From: Clitoria ternatea
Lineage: Eukaryota; Streptophyta; Magnoliopsida; Fabales; Fabaceae
Assembly (NCBI GenBank): GCA_037962975.1
Contig: CM075671.1
Location: forward strand, 10,649,001 to 10,713,000
Length of the DNA stretch: 64,000 bases
Direction: 5' to 3'
Shown here: in pieces, positions 59,561 through 64,000 of the stretch
Layout: each line of letters opens with the position of its first letter
How positions within the stretch are numbered: the stretch's first letter is position 1
Notes under the pieces: generated by a model
The model's input: only the letters and a program-made list of their open reading frames with translations
Database searches by the model: none
Told to the model about the DNA's origin: nothing
Position numbers and translations under genes: made by a program

Positions 59561-60279
59561 CTTAGCGACGGCTCGAACCCGTCGCTAATAACGTCACTAC
59601 AATTAAAATCCCTAGCGACGACAAGAGAAATCCGTCACTAATGTCCTAAAAAGTAGCGACGGGGCAACCCTACCGTCACTACCTTCCCTTCTTAAAAGTG
59701 AAAACATGGAGGGAAGACGAAACCATAGCGACGGAAAACGAGTCCCGTCACTAATCTCCTGAATTAGCGACGGGTCTCCCCACCGTCACTAACTTCCCTT
59801 CTTAAAACTGGAGGGAAGACGAAAATAATAGCGACCGAACACAAAATCCGTCACTACTCTCCTGAATATTAGCAACGGTAGGACAACTCCGTCACTAGTC
59901 TCCTGAATATTAGCGACGGGTTCTTCCTACCGTCGCTACGACCCTTTCTTAAATTAAGATAAGGTCAAAATAATAGCGACGACTGGTGGAACCGTCACTA
60001 GTACAAAACATAGCGACGCCGTTTAGCCGTCGCTAATGTTTGGCGCCAACAAAATAACATGGAGGGAAAACAAAAAAGGAGGATCTGAGAATATAGCGAC
60101 CGTAGTAGCGACGGTGTTTGTATTTTTTAGCGACCGATTCCGCTTTTGGTCGCTAAATGCGTCGCTAAAACCTTTTTGGTCGCTGTTTATTTAAAACGGT
60201 CGCTAAAATGGTCGCTACTTAGCGACGGTAGTTGTTGGTCGCTAACTAGAGGTAGCTGTTTAGGGTTTTTTTAGTAGTG
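59561..60279. repeat. Right subterminal repeats of CACTA copy 2
   Basis: Dense TAGCGACGG / CCGTCGCTA and GTCACTA words to the terminus, in the same order as copy 1. Confidence 0.9.
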
Positions 60280-63200
60280 AATTGAGCGATCTTAGAGGCA
60301 TAATTGGCCTTCAACCCCTCATAACATTTGTAGATATTTGAGTTGTAGAAGTGTACCAATTGGATTCACCTTGATCGGAATTTTATAACTCCCATTAGAC
60401 ATAAAATATTAAACGATGTGCAAAAAAAAGTGCATCCTTAATTTTGTTTTTCTAAAAACTTCTTGTTATTGTTTGAATTTTGACGTGTGTTGTGTTATTT
60501 AAGGAAAAACCTATTAAATCGAGGCTAAAATCTTTACTTAAATTAAGTAAATATGGTGGACGTCACATTTCTCATTTGTTTCATTCCAGACTCTTAAGTG
60601 TTTTTTTGTCAGTTAAGTCATTTATATTTAAAAATAGTTTCAACCATTTCAATCAGATCTCTTTCATCAACTTTCGGCAAATTCTGTTAAGAAAAATCTA
60701 ACATATCATTAGTCATGCTGACGTGACTACTTCATGTGTCCAACCTCGTTGTTGAGGTAACTATTCATTGGCCATGTTGATAAATTTTTTTTATTATATT
60801 TAATATTAAATAAAAATTTAATGGTGTTAATCTTTTAAATAATTAAATATATTATTGATAAAAATAAAAATATTAATGTCAATATTTCATATAATTAAAT
60901 TTATTATTAATAAAAATAAATAGAATTTATAACATCATTCTTTAATATAATTAAATATATATATAAAAATTAAATTATTAATGTTAATCTTTAATAAATA
61001 TAATTAAATATATGAAAAATTAACATTAATATTATATTTATTGAATTTTAAATTTTTATTAATAATATATTTATTAAATTTTAAAAATGTTCTAGCTGGT
61101 AACCGGGGTACAAAGTATACCTCCTTAATCGGTGTATAATGATCCTCACGATCTCTTTTTTTTTTACACCGTCTTAGTGGGAGTCTGGTATTATATACTC
61201 AAGTCTAATGGGGATCCTGAGCTCTTCACGTTAAGGTGATGATTGTAAGTCAATTCCGTCCGTAGTCTGTGGAACACACCGAAGGTGTACCTGCAAAAGG
61301 GTCCGATGCTTAAGTCAGTACATAACGGGGAATAAAGAAATTATGGAGGTTGTATTGAATGTTGTTGGGTGTAAGTTTAATAAATGAATCGTATTTATAA
61401 AAATTCCCTGAATGCAAGTGATGATTTGACCTCTCCTGACATTGTAGAGTAATGACAATCTTTGCAGGTGCAAGTTGCCCATTTGCACCTGACTCCAATT
61501 CTGTTGCAGTTTTTATGTTCAGGGTCATTATTGTGGTTCTGCAATGAGCTTTAACATTTACATCAGTTTTGCACCTCGTCCATTATTTTAATTAACTTGG
61601 CATGCTTTTGCTCTTTGCTCTGATTGGTGTTGCTAGCCTTCTGGTGGCCGGTATGCACACCAGATCAAAAAATATAAATTAAAATATATTTATCAATATA
61701 TAATTAAATACATGTAATAAAAACATATTTAAATAAACTATAATTATTATATTTAAAAAATGTATGATATGAAGTTATATTTTATCATATATATATATAT
61801 ACACTTACCCTATCCATTTTCTATATAAACTAAAAAAATAACTTATAATAGTTGTATGTTACATATATAAAATAACCTTGTTGTGTATTGGTTATTTTTT
61901 TATAAATTAGGTAATGAATTCAAGTCTCATTAAAAACCTTTTTTTAAATTTTAAATTTTATTTATCATTCATCAAGGAACATTCAACATAGTTTCAACTA
62001 ATAAAATTATTTTATTTAATTTCTAACTATCCAAAAACATATAAGTTCACCTAATTAACTCTTTTACGTTTCTTTACACGGTATTTCCTTCAATTCCATA
62101 CGTCCTAAAAGGGTTAAAGCACAGTTATGTTATTTCAACAAGAAAACAAAATGAGTAGTGAGCCCAGCGTTAGACTTTATAGTTGGGATAAAATGAATGA
62201 TCTATCGTCGATGCAATTCTGAATGGAGTTATAAGGATAACATTTCAAAAAGAGGGATCAATTATGTTACTATAATATGTAGCCTTTGTTTGTATTGTCA
62301 TTTTCCCTCAAATAAATAAACCAAACCAGAGACTCCGACCAGGTGAGGTCGGTGCAGCTGGATTTTTTTCATCATATATGACCTTTTTTAGTTTGCTTAG
62401 ATAATATAAAATGGTCCATCCCAAACAAAATCGTAGATTCTATGTTGCATTATTATATATATATATATATATATAAGAATCTTTCAGAAACAAAGGAAAG
62501 TAACCAATAAAGGAACGGATGAAATTATGCATTGTGTATGGGAGCTACGAGACACGCTGAACCCTTCGAATAAAGCTTGAAAATAGAAACAGGTCCACCT
62601 ATTCAATAAGCAAGGTGCAGCTTTCCCAATTAATATGACCCCACTATGCCCCGATTATATCACAATCCACAGTTCATGGTTTCTAATATCTAATTTTCTT
62701 CCTTGATTTTCTCATATTCACACGTTCTGGGCCAGTGTAGATAGCACCTGCCATTCACCTATTGGATGACACCGTTTTCAACCTCAACCATTAACGTATG
62801 TTGTTTCCTTGCTCACCACCGTCCCTGGGAGGGATAATCTCGATGTTCAGCTAGAATTTTAAAAAGGAGTATATCTAAAGCAGTAAAAGCCAAGCCAAAT
62901 TTGACAGATATATTCCACTTTGCATCTGTTCCTTTTTTTTCTTTTCTTTTTCCTCTCCTTTATCTTTTCTATTCTTCCAAAACCTCCAACGTAATGACTA
63001 GTAGAAACTGAAGATAAGACATGATTAAAACACAATTATGTTATATGAGACATAAAATTACATATAAAAATGGTTTATATAAATTTTTAATTTAATAAGA
63101 AAAGTGAGAACCCTTTTAGAATACAAAATATAATGTTTAATTTGCTTGAATAAAATTTATTTATAAATAATATTATCTCTGATTTTAAATATAAACAAAT

Positions 63201-63561
63201 TTTAATAAAATTTATAGTTCTCATAATATAAATAAAATTATATTTTTTTAATATCATTAAATATTTATTTACTAAATATATTGTAATTATACATATTTTC
63301 AAAACAACTAATATTTTAAATAACAAATAATATTAAAAATATTTTAAAATATTACATATTTAATAATATTAATATAAATAACTACTCCTAATAATTATTT
63401 TTAATACTATAAAAATGGTTTTTTTCATTTATATTTAAACACCAGCTAAAGACATTAGAAAGAGAAGAATCTCACTTAAATAACAGTCATCTACTTCCAC
63501 TTTCCACACTTAGTCGCACTTAGTCGCACTTAGTCCCACTCCTATACTTAGTCCCACTTCT
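60280..63561. other. AT-rich intergenic DNA
   Basis: No gene is supported. 61085-61400 resembles 2560-2817, sharing CCGATGCTYAAGTCA. TA dinucleotide runs lie at about 61786-61800 and 62453-62475. The last kilobase may hold distal promoter sequence of the edge gene. Confidence 0.45.
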
Positions 63562-63570
63562 TATATAAAT
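63508..63570 (+). promoter_or_regulatory. Promoter of the edge gene: ACTTAGTCSC repeats and TATA box
   Basis: Four copies of CTTAGTCGCA/CTTAGTCCCA lie at 63508-63558, directly before TATATAAAT (63562-63570). The ATG follows about 150 bp downstream. Confidence 0.6.
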
Positions 63571-63717
63571 CTTTTTGACCAAGCAGTTTCATCAAATCAA
63601 AGCCCCCAGAAAGCTCCACAGAACATCTGAAACTTCTTCCCCTTGCATTTATAACAAAATCTCACAATTCACAGCCACAACTATTCTCACTTCATTAACA
63701 GCACAAGTTCCCATAAC

Positions 63718-64000
63718 ATGGCAAGATACCGTGACCAGTACTATTTCTGGGAGTATTTCTCATTCCCAACCCATCTATGCTTCTTCATGTTCATCCTTTT
63801 CTTCGTACTAGCATTTTCATGGTACATAAACTACGACTCCGTGTTTGAGGACTTGCTCATACAGGTGAAGATTTTGCTGGCCCTTGTTCCACTACTACTT
63901 TTGCTGGTTGTTCACTGCCTCTCAAGTGGAGGGTCCTTCACTTTGCCGTTGCCGGAGGAGAGGGAATCGCTACACAGAGCTGGAGGGTCTCCATGGGGAG
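63718..64000 (+). CDS. Small plant membrane protein, N-terminal part (cut by window edge)
   Basis: The frame from ATG 63718 runs open to the end of the window, 94 codons. It begins MARYRDQYYFWEYFSFPTHL. Two hydrophobic segments follow: residues about 19-38 (LCFFMFILFFVLAFSW) and about 52-68 (ILLALVPLLLLLVVHC). A LPLPEERESLHRAGGSPWG motif ends the visible part. This pattern, two helices followed by LHRAGGSPWG, occurs in a family of short, uncharacterised plant transmembrane proteins. TATA box and leader are in place upstream. The stop is outside the window. Confidence 0.78.
   Translation, partial: MARYRDQYYFWEYFSFPTHLCFFMFILFFVLAFSWYINYDSVFEDLLIQVKILLALVPLLLLLVVHCLSSGGSFTLPLPEERESLHRAGGSPWG

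Larger units (their letters stand above)
48733..60279 (-). mobile_element. CACTA (En/Spm) transposon, copy 2
   Basis: Left end CACCACTAAAAAAAC and right end TTTTTTTAGTAGTG, flanked by AAT on both sides (48730-48732 and 60280-60282). Orientation, exon structure and subterminal words match copy 1. Only the cargo (56310-59150) differs. TNP2 is open here, while the TNPA-like gene has a nonsense codon. Confidence 0.95.

Overview
This is nuclear DNA from a flowering plant. The CACTA/En-Spm transposases, the Ty3-gypsy polyprotein, intron-bearing genes and plant-only gene fragments (3-ketoacyl-CoA synthase, PPR, DUF1218, TGD4-like) all point that way. The style of the glycine-rich protein and of the intergenic repeats suggests a eudicot, perhaps a legume, but the species cannot be fixed from sequence alone. 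Most of the window is transposable elements. Only two host genes are convincing: a three-exon secreted glycine-rich protein (19918-21182) and the start of a small membrane-protein gene cut by the right edge (63718-64000).

Layout: 1-1181 holds the right end of a CACTA-like element with AGCACGGTT subterminal words. 2818-15850 is CACTA copy 1, flanked by TTT duplications. 17.4-18.3 kb holds a decayed gypsy-type gag-like pseudogene. 18.5-26 kb holds decayed CACTA remnants around the glycine-rich gene. Inside one of these remnants sits a 1552-bp insertion (23393-24944, TAATG duplication) that joins a 5S-rRNA-like segment, a retrotransposon primer-binding site and a 1075-bp near-perfect palindrome. 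29142-46960 is a roughly 3.1-kb solo LTR (GTGAC duplication) opened by two later insertions: a 4.7-kb gene-carrying CACTA element (30230-34936, ATT) and a 10-kb Ty3-gypsy element on the minus strand (36720-46697, AATAC). 48733-60279 is CACTA copy 2 (AAT). 60280-63560 is AT-rich intergenic DNA.

Copies 1 and 2 are close relatives in the same orientation. Each encodes, on the minus strand, a multi-exon TNP2-type transposase followed by a TNPA/Ptta-En-Spm-like protein. Copy 1 has two frameshifts and two nonsense codons. Copy 2 keeps an open TNP2 reading frame but has a nonsense codon in its TNPA-like gene. Between the transposase module and the right end, apparently inside a leader intron, the copies carry different captured host fragments: PPR, 3-ketoacyl-CoA synthase and DUF1218 in copy 1; TGD4-like and SCAB-like in copy 2. 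The unrelated 4.7-kb CACTA element carries CPSF73-I and organellar EF-P-like fragments. The window is thus a set of gene-capturing CACTA elements together with nested LTR retrotransposons.
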